From contig CAADGL010000012.1 of NCBI GenBank assembly GCA_900696525.1, forward strand, positions 186,001 to 250,000: a stretch of DNA of 64,000 nt. The letters are read 5' to 3'. How positions within the stretch are numbered: the first letter of the stretch is position 1; each line of letters opens with the position of its first letter. Shown one piece after another: positions 8,130-19,258 of this stretch. The DNA comes from an uncultured Planctomycetota bacterium (lineage in GTDB: Bacteria; Planctomycetota; Phycisphaerae; UBA1845; Fen-1342). The notes under the pieces were generated by a model. That model worked only from the letters and a program-made list of their open reading frames with translations, was not told where the DNA came from and searched no databases. The position numbers and the translations under genes are program-made.

Positions 8130-8701
8130 CCCTCACCGCCGCCCATGAGCCGCGAGAAAATCTGGCCGGACATGTTGGTCCGCAACACGCCGATGCGCTC
8201 GAACAGGACAATGAACACGAGGTTCACGAGAAAGAGCAGAAACCCGAGGGCCAGCACGGTGACGATGACCACGCGCGTCGCGCCGATGACCTCGCGCCGC
8301 GTCGACCAGTTCACCTTCTTGATCTCGCTCTCGGTGGCCACGAGAAAATCGACCACGCGCGGGTGCCGGCCCACCAGGTAGAACACGCCGACGCCGATCG
8401 CCGCCAGCACGACCACCGGAATGAAGTAGTGCAGCGCCAGCGAGTCCGAAAAGAAGGCGAAGCGGCCGAGCTGGTCGAACAGGTAGCTGACGCCCCACAG
8501 CGTCAGCACGCCCGCGCCGACCGCCGTCCCCCAGCGGACGCGCACGCCCTGGCCCGGCTTGTACAGGCGCAATGGGGAGCCGCCCGGCTCGCGGGCGGCG
8601 GGGCGCTTGCCCTCCGGCTTTCCAGAGGGCTCGCGTTGCTCGTCCATGGGGGAATCGCGTTCGTCCACGGCGATCTCATCCTTGATGTCGGTCTTGCTCA
8701 T
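8126..8701 (-). CDS. secE: Preprotein translocase subunit SecE (three-helix form)
   Basis: I begin at 8701 (MSKTDIKDE), giving 191 residues; the frame stays open to 8776 but would run through the tRNA-Trp gene. After a charged N-terminal stretch come two membrane helices (VGAGVLTLWGVSYLF and YFIPVVVLAAIGVGVFYL). The conserved amphipathic segment ESEIKKVNWSTRREVIGATR and the essential last helix follow. SecE clamps SecY in the protein-conducting channel. The long form with extra N-terminal helices resembles the enterobacterial protein rather than the single-helix type. A glycine-rich tail (MGGGEG) ends it, and its TGA overlaps the nusG start. Confidence 0.95.
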   Translation of the reverse strand: MSKTDIKDEIAVDERDSPMDEQREPSGKPEGKRPAAREPGGSPLRLYKPGQGVRVRWGTAVGAGVLTLWGVSYLFDQLGRFAFFSDSLALHYFIPVVVLAAIGVGVFYLVGRHPRVVDFLVATESEIKKVNWSTRREVIGATRVVIVTVLALGFLLFLVNLVFIVLFERIGVLRTNMSGQIFSRLMGGGEG

Positions 8702-8749
8702 TGCTTTGCCGTTTCGTTGGCCCGGCCGGCGCGGCGGCGCCGCGCGCCA

Positions 8750-8822
8750 CAGGAGCGAAGGGACTCGAACCCCCAACCGCCGGTTTTGGAAACCGGTGCT
8801 CTACCAATTGAGCTACGCTCCT
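8750..8822 (-). tRNA. tRNA-Trp (CCA)
   Basis: The acceptor arms AGGAGCG and CGCTCCT pair fully. The anticodon stem CCGGT/ACCGG closes a seven-base loop TTCCAAA with anticodon CCA, and the T-loop TTCGAGT is standard. No 3' CCA is encoded. It sits between rpmG and secE, the usual place for tRNA-Trp in tuf-secE-nusG clusters. Confidence 0.97.
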
Positions 8823-8934
8823 CCGGGAGTCCAGTGCAGCGAGCCCGAGTGCACCGAGCCAGTTCCATGATCTCCCGGCGCGGGCCGCAGCGCCGTGCGC
8901 CCGAACACCGCCGCGCTCCTGGTTTCGCGACCCG

Positions 8935-9105
8935 CTACTTCCGCTTGAGCTTGTGCACCGTGCGCTTCCGCAGGCGCGGGCAGTACTTGACGAGCTGGAG
9001 CTTCGGCATCCCGCCCTGCACGTTCACGGTGGTGCGGTAGTTCAGGTCACCGGTCTCGGTGCACTGGAGCCACACCCACTCGCGCTTGAGTCCTTTTTTC
9101 GCCAT
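8935..9105 (-). CDS. rpmG: 50S ribosomal protein L33
   Basis: A 56-residue basic protein starts at 9105 (MAKKGLKREWVWLQCTET), with TGDLNYRTTVN and the C-terminal YCPRLRKRTVHKLKRK typical of L33. It keeps one cysteine in each half (LQCTET, KYCPRL) rather than the two CxxC pairs of zinc-binding L33, so it is probably the zinc-independent form. It lies between tuf and tRNA-Trp, its usual place in this cluster. Confidence 0.95.
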   Translation of the reverse strand: MAKKGLKREWVWLQCTETGDLNYRTTVNVQGGMPKLQLVKYCPRLRKRTVHKLKRK

Positions 9106-9148
9106 TCGACACCAGCTAGGTCAGAATGCCGAACGGCGAACAGCGAAG

Positions 9149-9171
9149 CGCCATTCGCCATCCGCCATCCG

Positions 9172-9176
<5 letters not shown>
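9149..9176. repeat. Four tandem heptamers at the 3' end of tuf
   Basis: CGCCATT, CGCCATC, CGCCATC and CGCTATT follow one another without gaps. The last unit contains the tuf stop codon, so the array lies in the immediate 3' end of tuf and the tuf-rpmG spacer. It looks like slippage in a short spacer; no function is evident. Confidence 0.7.
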
Positions 9177-10404
<1,228 letters not shown>

Positions 10405-10518
10405 TCACGTTCTCCCACTTGCGCCAGTTGTCCGATACAGCAGGCGTTCTCGCCGACCGCGCGAGCCCTTATCCACCCGCAAAAACAAGGCACCTTCGCC
10501 GATCCCCCGCGCCAACAT

Positions 10519-10590
10519 AGCTGCTGGTGGGGATTGAACCCACGGCCCCGTCCTTACCAAGGACGTGCTCTACCACTGAGCTACAGCAGC
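10519..10590 (-). tRNA. tRNA-Thr (GGT)
   Basis: GCTGCTG and CAGCAGC form the acceptor stem. CGTCC and GGACG close the loop TTGGTAA with anticodon GGT, and the T-loop TTCAATC is normal. No 3' CCA is encoded. tRNA-Thr directly before tuf is the classic tufB arrangement. Confidence 0.97.
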
Positions 10591-10669
10591 GGCGACCGCA
10601 AACGAGAACCATGCCTCGTCGCTGATTCCTGCGCATGAACGCGGACCGCCGACCGAGCCGGAATTCGGC

Positions 10670-10697
10670 ATTGTATAGCCGCTCCAAGGCTTGTCAA
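10670..10697 (-). promoter_or_regulatory. Near-consensus sigma-70 promoter for the tRNA-Thr/tuf operon
   Basis: On the minus strand TTGACA (10697-10692) is a perfect -35. A 16-base spacer separates it from TACAAT (10675-10670), one mismatch from TATAAT. Transcription would start roughly 70 bases before tRNA-Thr, as expected for a strongly expressed translation operon. No other promoter of this quality is visible between here and nusG. Confidence 0.8.
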
Positions 10698-10699
10698 AA

Positions 10700-11150
10700 A
10701 GAAAACTGGGGCCCGCCCGGCCGTCCCACGGGAGCGCGATCCCGGCCCCGGCCGCCTTGCCGCCCGCTGAACCCCAACCGGGCGCTCTTTCCGTGCGGTC
10801 CCCTCACAGATTCCATCGGCCCTGCCGGCGGCGCCGGGCGAGCCATTGGCGACCGGGGCGGGGCCCGTCCGGCGCTGAACACGGAACCCTGATGGCGCGT
10901 CGATCAGCGATGTGGGAGCAGGTCACCATCCCGCCCGGGCGACCCGCCCGGTTCTTGAGATTCCCCCAGAATGGCCTGCGAATCAGGCGCTGAGGCCGCC
11001 TCCGGCGCAAGCGACTCGGCCGGGAAGGATGTCGCCGAGCTGCGTGAGCAGCCGACGCGCTGCCGGCCAGGGGCGCGACGATCGGCCAGGTGAGCCGCGA
11101 TCGAGGACCAAAGAACCGCAAGCGCGGCTGAACGCGGGGGCGAAGCACTG
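10700..11150. other. Intergenic region with no recognised gene
   Basis: About 450 bases lie between the tuf promoter and the terminator of the 5S gene. Several short frames are open on both strands because of high GC. None has a ribosome site or a recognisable product. A 40-codon plus-strand frame beginning near 10971 is the most gene-like but has no support. Confidence 0.6.
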
Positions 11151-11194
11151 GAAACAAAGGCGGCCCGGCGCGGTCTTGCGACAGCGCCGGGCCG
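11151..11194 (-). terminator. Rho-independent terminator of the 23S-5S unit
   Basis: CGGCCCGGCGC at 11161-11171 pairs perfectly with GCGCCGGGCCG at 11184-11194. On the minus strand this 11-bp hairpin is followed by CCTTTGTTT. It lies only a few bases beyond the 3' end of 5S rRNA. Confidence 0.85.
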
Positions 11195-11200
11195 AAGAAT

Positions 11201-11306
11201 CCGGCGATCACCTACTCTTGCCCGATCAGGACTACCATCGGCCGTACGGGCTTAACTACTGAGTTCGGGATGGGATCAGGTGTTTCCCCGTACGCAAGGT
11301 CACCGG
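11201..11306 (-). rRNA. rrf: 5S ribosomal RNA
   Basis: The minus strand has the 5S core GATCCCATCCCGAACTC followed by AGTTAAGC, then GCCGATGGTAGT and GAGTAGGT. The ends CCGGTGACC and GGTGATCGCCGG pair to form helix I. It is about 106 bases long, slightly short for bacterial 5S. It lies 3' of 23S in the same orientation. Confidence 0.95.
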
Positions 11307-11486
11307 AAAGTCGTGCAACGCCGGGCGGGCGGGACTCGATGGGCGGCGCCGTAGGGCGCCGTGGACGAGCGGCCCCGCCGGGCGTTTGGTGCTCGTGGTG
11401 CAGGTGGAATCGCAGGGATCAGCGCCGGATACAGGTATTGGATCTGGTGCTTGAAGCGAAGGCGCCGGCCGCAGCGGATCATAAAT

Positions 11487-14308
<2,822 letters not shown>

Positions 14309-14688
14309 ATTAATGATGCGCTGCCACCAGCCGACACCCTCAATGCTCCAAGCAGACCCAAAGTAACGAGAGAACTCCGGCCCAGCCCGCCCCCCGGCCA
14401 AACGACCGCCGAGGAGATCAGACCGGAACCGGTCTCGATCTGTATCACGGTTCTGATACCTACGATTCCACGATGCACTTGTCAAAGACCACGCGGCCCG
14501 GTCAACCGGACCACGCCCGCCCATATCCACGGGCGAGCCAAGTAATCTAACTCGCAAACAGTCGCCGGTCAAGAGCACGACCCGGATTTTTCGCGCCTGC
14601 CGCCGCCGCCGGCGCCTCCGCGCCTGCCACACCCGGCCGCCCCGGGTCCAAAGCTCCGTCCGGGAGCCCGCACGACGTCGAGTTCCAC

Positions 14689-14761
14689 TGGAGCCGACCG
14701 GGATCGAACCGGCAACCTCTGCCTTGCAAAGGCAGCGCTCTCCCAGTTGAGCTACGGCCCC
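14689..14761 (-). tRNA. tRNA-Ala (TGC)
   Basis: GGGGCCG and CGGCTCC form the acceptor stem with one G-U pair. The anticodon loop TTTGCAA between TGCC and GGCA carries TGC. The T-loop is TTCGATC. It lies between tRNA-Ile and 23S, as in the spacer of a normal rrn operon. Confidence 0.97.
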
Positions 14762-14818
14762 GGCCCGCCAGGCACCCCGAAGTCGGCGGCCGGGTCACGC
14801 CCGGCCTTGCCCAGCCCC

Positions 14819-14908
14819 TCAGCAGCCCCCGCCGCGCGTCGCCGACCAGAACGTCCAGATCAGTCCGATCGCGAACAGCCCCAGAATCAGGCCTTCCTGG
14901 ATGGTCAT
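14819..14908 (-). CDS. 29-residue single-span membrane microprotein between tRNA-Ile and tRNA-Ala
   Basis: An ATG at 14908 opens a 29-codon frame whose product, MTIQEGLILGLFAIGLIWTF to GGGC, is one hydrophobic helix with a short basic, glycine-rich tail. GGGGAG lies seven bases upstream at good spacing. The frame sits in the 189-base gap between two tRNA genes, where coding sequence is not expected. Being a single short frame, it could be chance, but the combination of ribosome site and clean membrane helix is suggestive. No known family. Confidence 0.4.
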   Translation of the reverse strand: MTIQEGLILGLFAIGLIWTFWSATRGGGC

Positions 14909-14950
14909 CGCAGCTGCTCCCCGCCGGCCACACGAAACCGATCGTCGAAC

Positions 14951-15024
14951 TGGGCCCGAGTAGATTCGAACTACTGACCTCGTCCTTATCAGGGACGCGC
15001 TCTAACCAACTGAGCTACGAGCCC
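14951..15024 (-). tRNA. tRNA-Ile (GAT)
   Basis: The 74-base gene has acceptor GGGCTCG paired with CGGGCCC (one G-U pair), anticodon stem GTCCC/GGGAC-like with loop carrying GAT, and T-loop TTCGAAT. No 3' CCA is encoded. It is the first gene of the 23S transcript. Confidence 0.96.
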
Positions 15025-15097
15025 GCTCGCCGCCGCCGGAGCGCCACCGCACCGGCCACGACCCGCCCGCGCCCCCGCGCGCCGAGCCGGATCGTGG

Positions 15098-15125
15098 ACT
15101 ATACCGCTGCCCCTGACATCGTCAA
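15098..15125 (-). promoter_or_regulatory. Promoter of the tRNA-Ile/tRNA-Ala/23S/5S unit
   Basis: On the minus strand TTGACG (15125-15120), a 16-base spacer and TATAGT (15103-15098) form a strong sigma-70-type promoter. It lies about 70 bases before tRNA-Ile. Its presence right here, with a protein gene beyond it, shows that the 23S unit is transcribed independently of any 16S gene. Confidence 0.8.
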
Positions 15126-15194
15126 GATTGTAGCGCGGCGGGACCCGAAACCGCGGCGCGCCGGCCGCACCCAGCCGACATCGGTCCGGCGGCG

Positions 15195-17168
15195 CTACTC
15201 CGCGGGCAATGGGTACGCGGTCGACCAGCCCGGCACGAGCATTCTCGGGCGCGAGAAAGGCGGCAGCTCGGTGCGCTCGGCCAGGCCGCAGGCCTCATCG
15301 AGCCCCAGCGCGCAGGCGCGATCGAACAGGGCCCTGGCGCGCCGCTCGTCCAGATGCACACCGAGGCCCGCGCGGTGCATGTGGGCGAGGTACCAGCAGC
15401 TTTCGGCGTCGCCGGCCCGCGCGGCCCGCAGGAGAAGCGGCGCGATCGCCGCGGGATTGAATTCGCCGCCGCTGCCCGAGAGCGCAATGCGCGCGAGGCC
15501 CTTGGCCGCGTAGAGGTTTTGCGGGCCGCAGCGCTCGTAGAGGGCGATAGCGCGCCCGGGGTCCTTTGGGCGACCGCGGCCGGTCTCGTACGCCGCCCCG
15601 ACGAGATAGCAGGCGCCCCAGTCCGGCGCGCGTTCGCATTCCTGTTCGAGCCGCTCGAGCGCCCGCGAGACGGTCTCGTCGGAGCGTCGCTCGAACAGGA
15701 AGAGGTACTGGATCGCGACGTTGGCGCAACCCTCAAGGCTGCCCAGCTCGCAGGCGCGCTCGAAATAGCGGGCGGCGGCGGCGCGGTTCTGGGGCACGAT
15801 GTGGCCCTCGGCGCAGATCAGGCCCAGTTCGTTGAACGCACCGGCCACGCCGCTGCCCTCGGCCAGCGCGCCCGCCGCCATCACCAGGCTGTTGCCGGCG
15901 AACGGTCTGGCGTCGGCGTAGGCCTGTTTCCAGAACGGGATGGAGTTTCCGGGGTGGGGTGCGTCGATGAAGCCCGTTCCTGCAAGCGTCAGAAACAGCG
16001 CTCCCCAGCACGCCATGTGCGCCAGGTTCAGCGCCGGCGGCTTAAGGGCGGATTCCCAGGCGCGGTTCAACGCCCCGCCGGCGCCGAGGCGCGCGGCGCG
16101 GTCGATCAGCGGCACGCAGAGGTTCAGGATCGGAACAGGCAGCAGCTTGTCCCAGAACGTCGGTACGTTGGACAGGTCGAGCAGCCGGAACAGCACCGTG
16201 TAGCCCAGCGCGTACAGCACGCCGAACGCGACTCGCCCGAGGCTGGTGCGCGGTGAGGTGGCCGGATCGGTGATCAGCAGGTGAATTCCCAGGAAGATCG
16301 GCGCCGCGATGCTGACGTTGACGAAGTAGTAAACGCCCGTCGCTTGTGTGTAGACGAGGTTGACCAGGCAGAGCGTCGCGGCGGCGGCGACCGTCATCAG
16401 CGTGACGTGAAACAGGTACTGCACGATCAGGCCGCCCAGGAAGATCACGATCAGCATGTGCGGCACTTCGAACGTCGAGGCGATCTCGCGGCCCCAGGTC
16501 AGATCGTTGGTCGTGCCGGTGGCGATCAGGCCCGCGGCCAGCACCGCCTGGCCGAACGCCGAGGGGTTGAAGATGTGCGTTCGGCGGCCGTCGCGCTGCC
16601 AGGTGATGAACTGCTTGCCCAGCGCGCCAACCGCGATCATCAGGAACTGCAAGAAGAACCAGTCATCCTTGAACCACAGCAGCAGGTTGGTGCTGAAGAT
16701 GATCGGCAAGGGACCATAGCCGAGGCGCCAGGTCCGCCCGCGCGACCAGGTGATGAGACCCTCGAGTATGTACAGGAACAGCACCTGCGCGAGGATCAGC
16801 GGCGCCGCCGCCGGCACCGCCGGCGCGTGCCAGCCCCAGTAGGCCAGGATTCCGAGCTGGACGGCCGCCTGGACATAGTGGCTCTTGTAGGGCGCGTACT
16901 CGATCGCGAAGTTGCGGCCGGTGCGCCGCGCCCGCGCCCACAACAGCAACCCCCAGGCCAGCGTCGAAGACGACACGCCGGCGAACGTCCAGACGAGGCG
17001 CGGATTGTCCCGCACGGGCGGAAAAACAACGAACGCGAGCAGAGCCAGCGACAGCGCGACCGGCAGGCTCGGAAACCCCCGCCAACCCGGCCTCTCGACC
17101 GATCCGAGGTCCGCCGCCGACGGCGTCCCCGCCAGGCCTGTCCTCGCTTCCGGTGCAACTGAACTCAT
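15195..17168 (-). CDS. RnfD/NqrB-like membrane protein fused to Sel1 repeats
   Basis: The 657-residue protein has two parts. Residues 30 to about 430 form a polytopic membrane domain related to the NqrB/RnfD subunits of ion-pumping oxidoreductases; markers are FITWQRDGRRTHIFNPSAFG and LITDPATSPRTSLGRVAFG. I do not see the SGAT motif that carries covalent FMN, so flavin attachment is doubtful. Residues 450-640 contain four or so Sel1-like repeats (YFERACELGSLEGCANVA, LFDRACALGLDEACGLAE). These alpha-helical repeats bind proteins. No other Rnf or Nqr subunit is nearby, so the usual complex is absent here. It follows the cysteine-desulfurase gene by 42 bases. Confidence 0.82.
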   Translation of the reverse strand: MSSVAPEARTGLAGTPSAADLGSVERPGWRGFPSLPVALSLALLAFVVFPPVRDNPRLVWTFAGVSSSTLAWGLLLWARARRTGRNFAIEYAPYKSHYVQAAVQLGILAYWGWHAPAVPAAAPLILAQVLFLYILEGLITWSRGRTWRLGYGPLPIIFSTNLLLWFKDDWFFLQFLMIAVGALGKQFITWQRDGRRTHIFNPSAFGQAVLAAGLIATGTTNDLTWGREIASTFEVPHMLIVIFLGGLIVQYLFHVTLMTVAAAATLCLVNLVYTQATGVYYFVNVSIAAPIFLGIHLLITDPATSPRTSLGRVAFGVLYALGYTVLFRLLDLSNVPTFWDKLLPVPILNLCVPLIDRAARLGAGGALNRAWESALKPPALNLAHMACWGALFLTLAGTGFIDAPHPGNSIPFWKQAYADARPFAGNSLVMAAGALAEGSGVAGAFNELGLICAEGHIVPQNRAAAARYFERACELGSLEGCANVAIQYLFLFERRSDETVSRALERLEQECERAPDWGACYLVGAAYETGRGRPKDPGRAIALYERCGPQNLYAAKGLARIALSGSGGEFNPAAIAPLLLRAARAGDAESCWYLAHMHRAGLGVHLDERRARALFDRACALGLDEACGLAERTELPPFSRPRMLVPGWSTAYPLPAE

Positions 17169-17210
17169 GCCCGCGACTCTCTCCTCAGCCGTACCAAACG
17201 CCGTGCAACC

Positions 17211-18479
17211 TCAGGTCGCCCGATCAACCGGAACCGCTGTACGACGGTCTGAAGCGCAGGCGGCGCCGGCTGGTCCGCGGCGGCGCTGCACGTCGCGCGC
17301 GATCCGTTGCAGCGCGTCGATCGCGGCGGCGACGTCGTCTTGCCCCAGAAACGGCCCCAGCGACAGGCGCGTCGCGCCGCCATCGGCGGCGGTGCCGATC
17401 ATTCGGTGGGCGAATGGCGCACAATGCAAGCCGCTGCGAGAGAGGATTCCAAAATCGTCCTCGAGAATGCGGGAAAGCTCGGCGGGCGCGACTCCGGCGA
17501 GGCGGATGCTGAACACGCCGACGCGCTCCTGCACGCTGCGCGGGCCGAACCACGCCAGGCCGTGGATGCCGTCGAGCCCCTCGGCCATTGTGCCGATCAG
17601 CGCCGCCTCGTCACGTCGCAGGGCTTCCGGGGTGCGCTCTTCGATCCAGCGGATTGCGGCGAGCAGACCGGCGAGGCCCGGAGCGTTGTGACTGCCGGCC
17701 TCGAACTTGTCGGGCATGGACTCGGGCTGCACGGGGTGTTCGCTCTGCGAGCCGGTGCCGCCCTCGCGCACCGTCTGAAGGCGCTCCCCAAGCCCCGCCC
17801 GAACCAGCAGCACCCCCGTCCCCAACGGCCCCAGCAGCCCCTTGTGCCCCGGACAGGCCAGCATGTCCAGCCCGAGACCCGAAAAGTCGATCGGCACATG
17901 CCCGGCCGACTGCGCCGCGTCCACCAGCAGCGGCACCCCCCGCGCCCGACACACCTCCGCCAGGTCAGCCAGCGGCTGGAGCACGCCGGTCACGTTGCTC
18001 GCGTGGTTCACTACCGCGAGCGCCGTGCCCGGACGGATGGCGGCGGCGAAATCCTCGACGCGCAGGCGAGTCGTGTGGCGATCGACCTCGACCGCGGTCC
18101 ACTGTATCCCGCCGCGCCGCTCGAGGGCGCTCAGCGGTCGCAGCACGGAGTTGTGGTCCATGCAGGTCGTGACGACATGGTCGCCGGGGCGCACCAGGCT
18201 CTTGATGCCGATGTTCAGCGCGTCGCTGCCGTTGAGCCCGAATACGACCTGATCGGCCGGGTGCGCCCCGAGCACCCGCCGCAGCCCGGCGCGCACGTCG
18301 TCCAGCATCCGCTGTGACGCGACCGCCTCCGCATACGCCCCGCGCCCGGCGCTCGCCCCGACACGCAACAGGTAGTCGCGCACCGCCTCCGCCACCGCCC
18401 CCGGCTTCGGGAAACTCGTCGCGGCGTTGTCGAAGTAACGGCGCGGGGGCGAGCCTCGATGCGGGCGTGAGCCGGTCAT
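17211..18479 (-). CDS. Cysteine desulfurase family aminotransferase (class V)
   Basis: The 422-residue PLP enzyme begins with YFDNAATSFPKP, typical of the cysteine desulfurase-like family. The PLP lysine lies in LACPGHKGLLGPLGTG. A reactive cysteine is present in SRSGLHCAPFAHR, at the position that takes sulfur in CsdB/SufS-type enzymes. SHNAPGLAGLLAA and EGGTGSQSE are further family motifs. It could supply sulfane sulfur for Fe-S clusters or thiolation, or be a desulfurase/lyase of other substrate. The ATG at 18479 overlaps the upstream TGA (ATGA), so it is coupled to the 212-residue protein. An upstream extension to 18617 in the same frame lies inside that gene and is not used. Confidence 0.88.
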   Translation of the reverse strand: MTGSRPHRGSPPRRYFDNAATSFPKPGAVAEAVRDYLLRVGASAGRGAYAEAVASQRMLDDVRAGLRRVLGAHPADQVVFGLNGSDALNIGIKSLVRPGDHVVTTCMDHNSVLRPLSALERRGGIQWTAVEVDRHTTRLRVEDFAAAIRPGTALAVVNHASNVTGVLQPLADLAEVCRARGVPLLVDAAQSAGHVPIDFSGLGLDMLACPGHKGLLGPLGTGVLLVRAGLGERLQTVREGGTGSQSEHPVQPESMPDKFEAGSHNAPGLAGLLAAIRWIEERTPEALRRDEAALIGTMAEGLDGIHGLAWFGPRSVQERVGVFSIRLAGVAPAELSRILEDDFGILSRSGLHCAPFAHRMIGTAADGGATRLSLGPFLGQDDVAAAIDALQRIARDVQRRRGPAGAACASDRRTAVPVDRAT

Positions 18480-19114
18480 GGGACTACTCGATCGACGGCG
18501 GTGCCCGTCGCCTCGCGCTGGCTGCGCGCCTCGCGGCGAATGAGCTGCCCGAGATGCAGGCGCAGCACGGCCTGCGGCGGGCGATCCTGGACCGCCGGGT
18601 ACACGCCGGGCGGGCACTCAGCTCCGACGAACATGTAGGGCTCGCCGTCGACGCGGATGCGGTAGACGGCGTAGTACTCGTCCTCGCAGCGCAGCAGGGC
18701 CGCCATCTCGTCGATCTGCACGGCGGCGCCGGGCGCGTGTTGCGCCAGCGTCGCCAGGAGCGCCGGGCGGGCGGCGGGCGGCTCGAGCGCCGCGTCGACA
18801 AGCTGGATGCCCATGACGAGCATGAAGCGGGTGCCGACGTGAAAGCTGTAGCCCGCGTCGGCGTCGAGGCCGTACGCGGGAAAGTAGTTGGCTTCGGTCT
18901 CGCCGACGGCCACGTAGTGCGGCACGTCTCCGCACAAAGAGGACTGGCTCTCCATTCGGAACGTGAACAGCGCGGTGCGGCCCTCGCCGTCGAGCGGCCT
19001 TTCGTCGAACAAGCCGGCAAAGTGCAGGGCGCGCGGGGCGCGGGGCCCAAGCTGGGAGGCCAGGTACGCCTGTGCCGCCGACTCAAGCTCCTGCCTCAGC
19101 ACCGACGAAATCAT
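18476..19114 (-). CDS. Hypothetical protein coupled to the cysteine desulfurase
   Basis: The 212-residue soluble protein runs from MISSVLRQELESAAQ to a TGA that overlaps the next start. I recognise no family. The central part (FHVGTRFMLVMGIQLVD; EDEYYAVYRIRVDGEPYMFVG) is predicted to be beta-rich. There are only a few cysteines (SLCGDV, LRCEDE, AECPPG), and no membrane segment or signal. It is the first gene of a three-gene minus-strand set with the desulfurase and the RnfD-Sel1 fusion, so an accessory role in sulfur or redox chemistry is possible but purely contextual. Confidence 0.65.
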   Translation of the reverse strand: MISSVLRQELESAAQAYLASQLGPRAPRALHFAGLFDERPLDGEGRTALFTFRMESQSSLCGDVPHYVAVGETEANYFPAYGLDADAGYSFHVGTRFMLVMGIQLVDAALEPPAARPALLATLAQHAPGAAVQIDEMAALLRCEDEYYAVYRIRVDGEPYMFVGAECPPGVYPAVQDRPPQAVLRLHLGQLIRREARSQREATGTAVDRVVP

Positions 19115-19258
19115 CTCCGTGATTCTACGGCCTGGCCGAGGCGTTGTCAGAGGCTTCGGATGCACGGACCGCCCGCCTCGCGCGGCCCGCTGGCAATGGT
19201 CGCCCAGCGCGTATAATGCACCGGCCGTCGTGAGGCGGCCACGGAGCGACAGCGCCAG

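Noticed and set aside
10971-11093. 40-codon frame between the tuf promoter and the 5S terminator
   Set aside because: No ribosome site and no similarity; expected by chance at this GC content.
14509-15117. Long plus- and minus-strand reading frames across the rRNA spacer and other GC-rich regions
   Set aside because: They overlap tRNA or rRNA genes or real genes on the other strand, have arginine/proline/alanine-rich products and no ribosome sites.
15195-17168. Complete Rnf/Nqr operon
   Set aside because: Only an RnfD/NqrB-like domain is present; no RnfC, G, E or A is adjacent.
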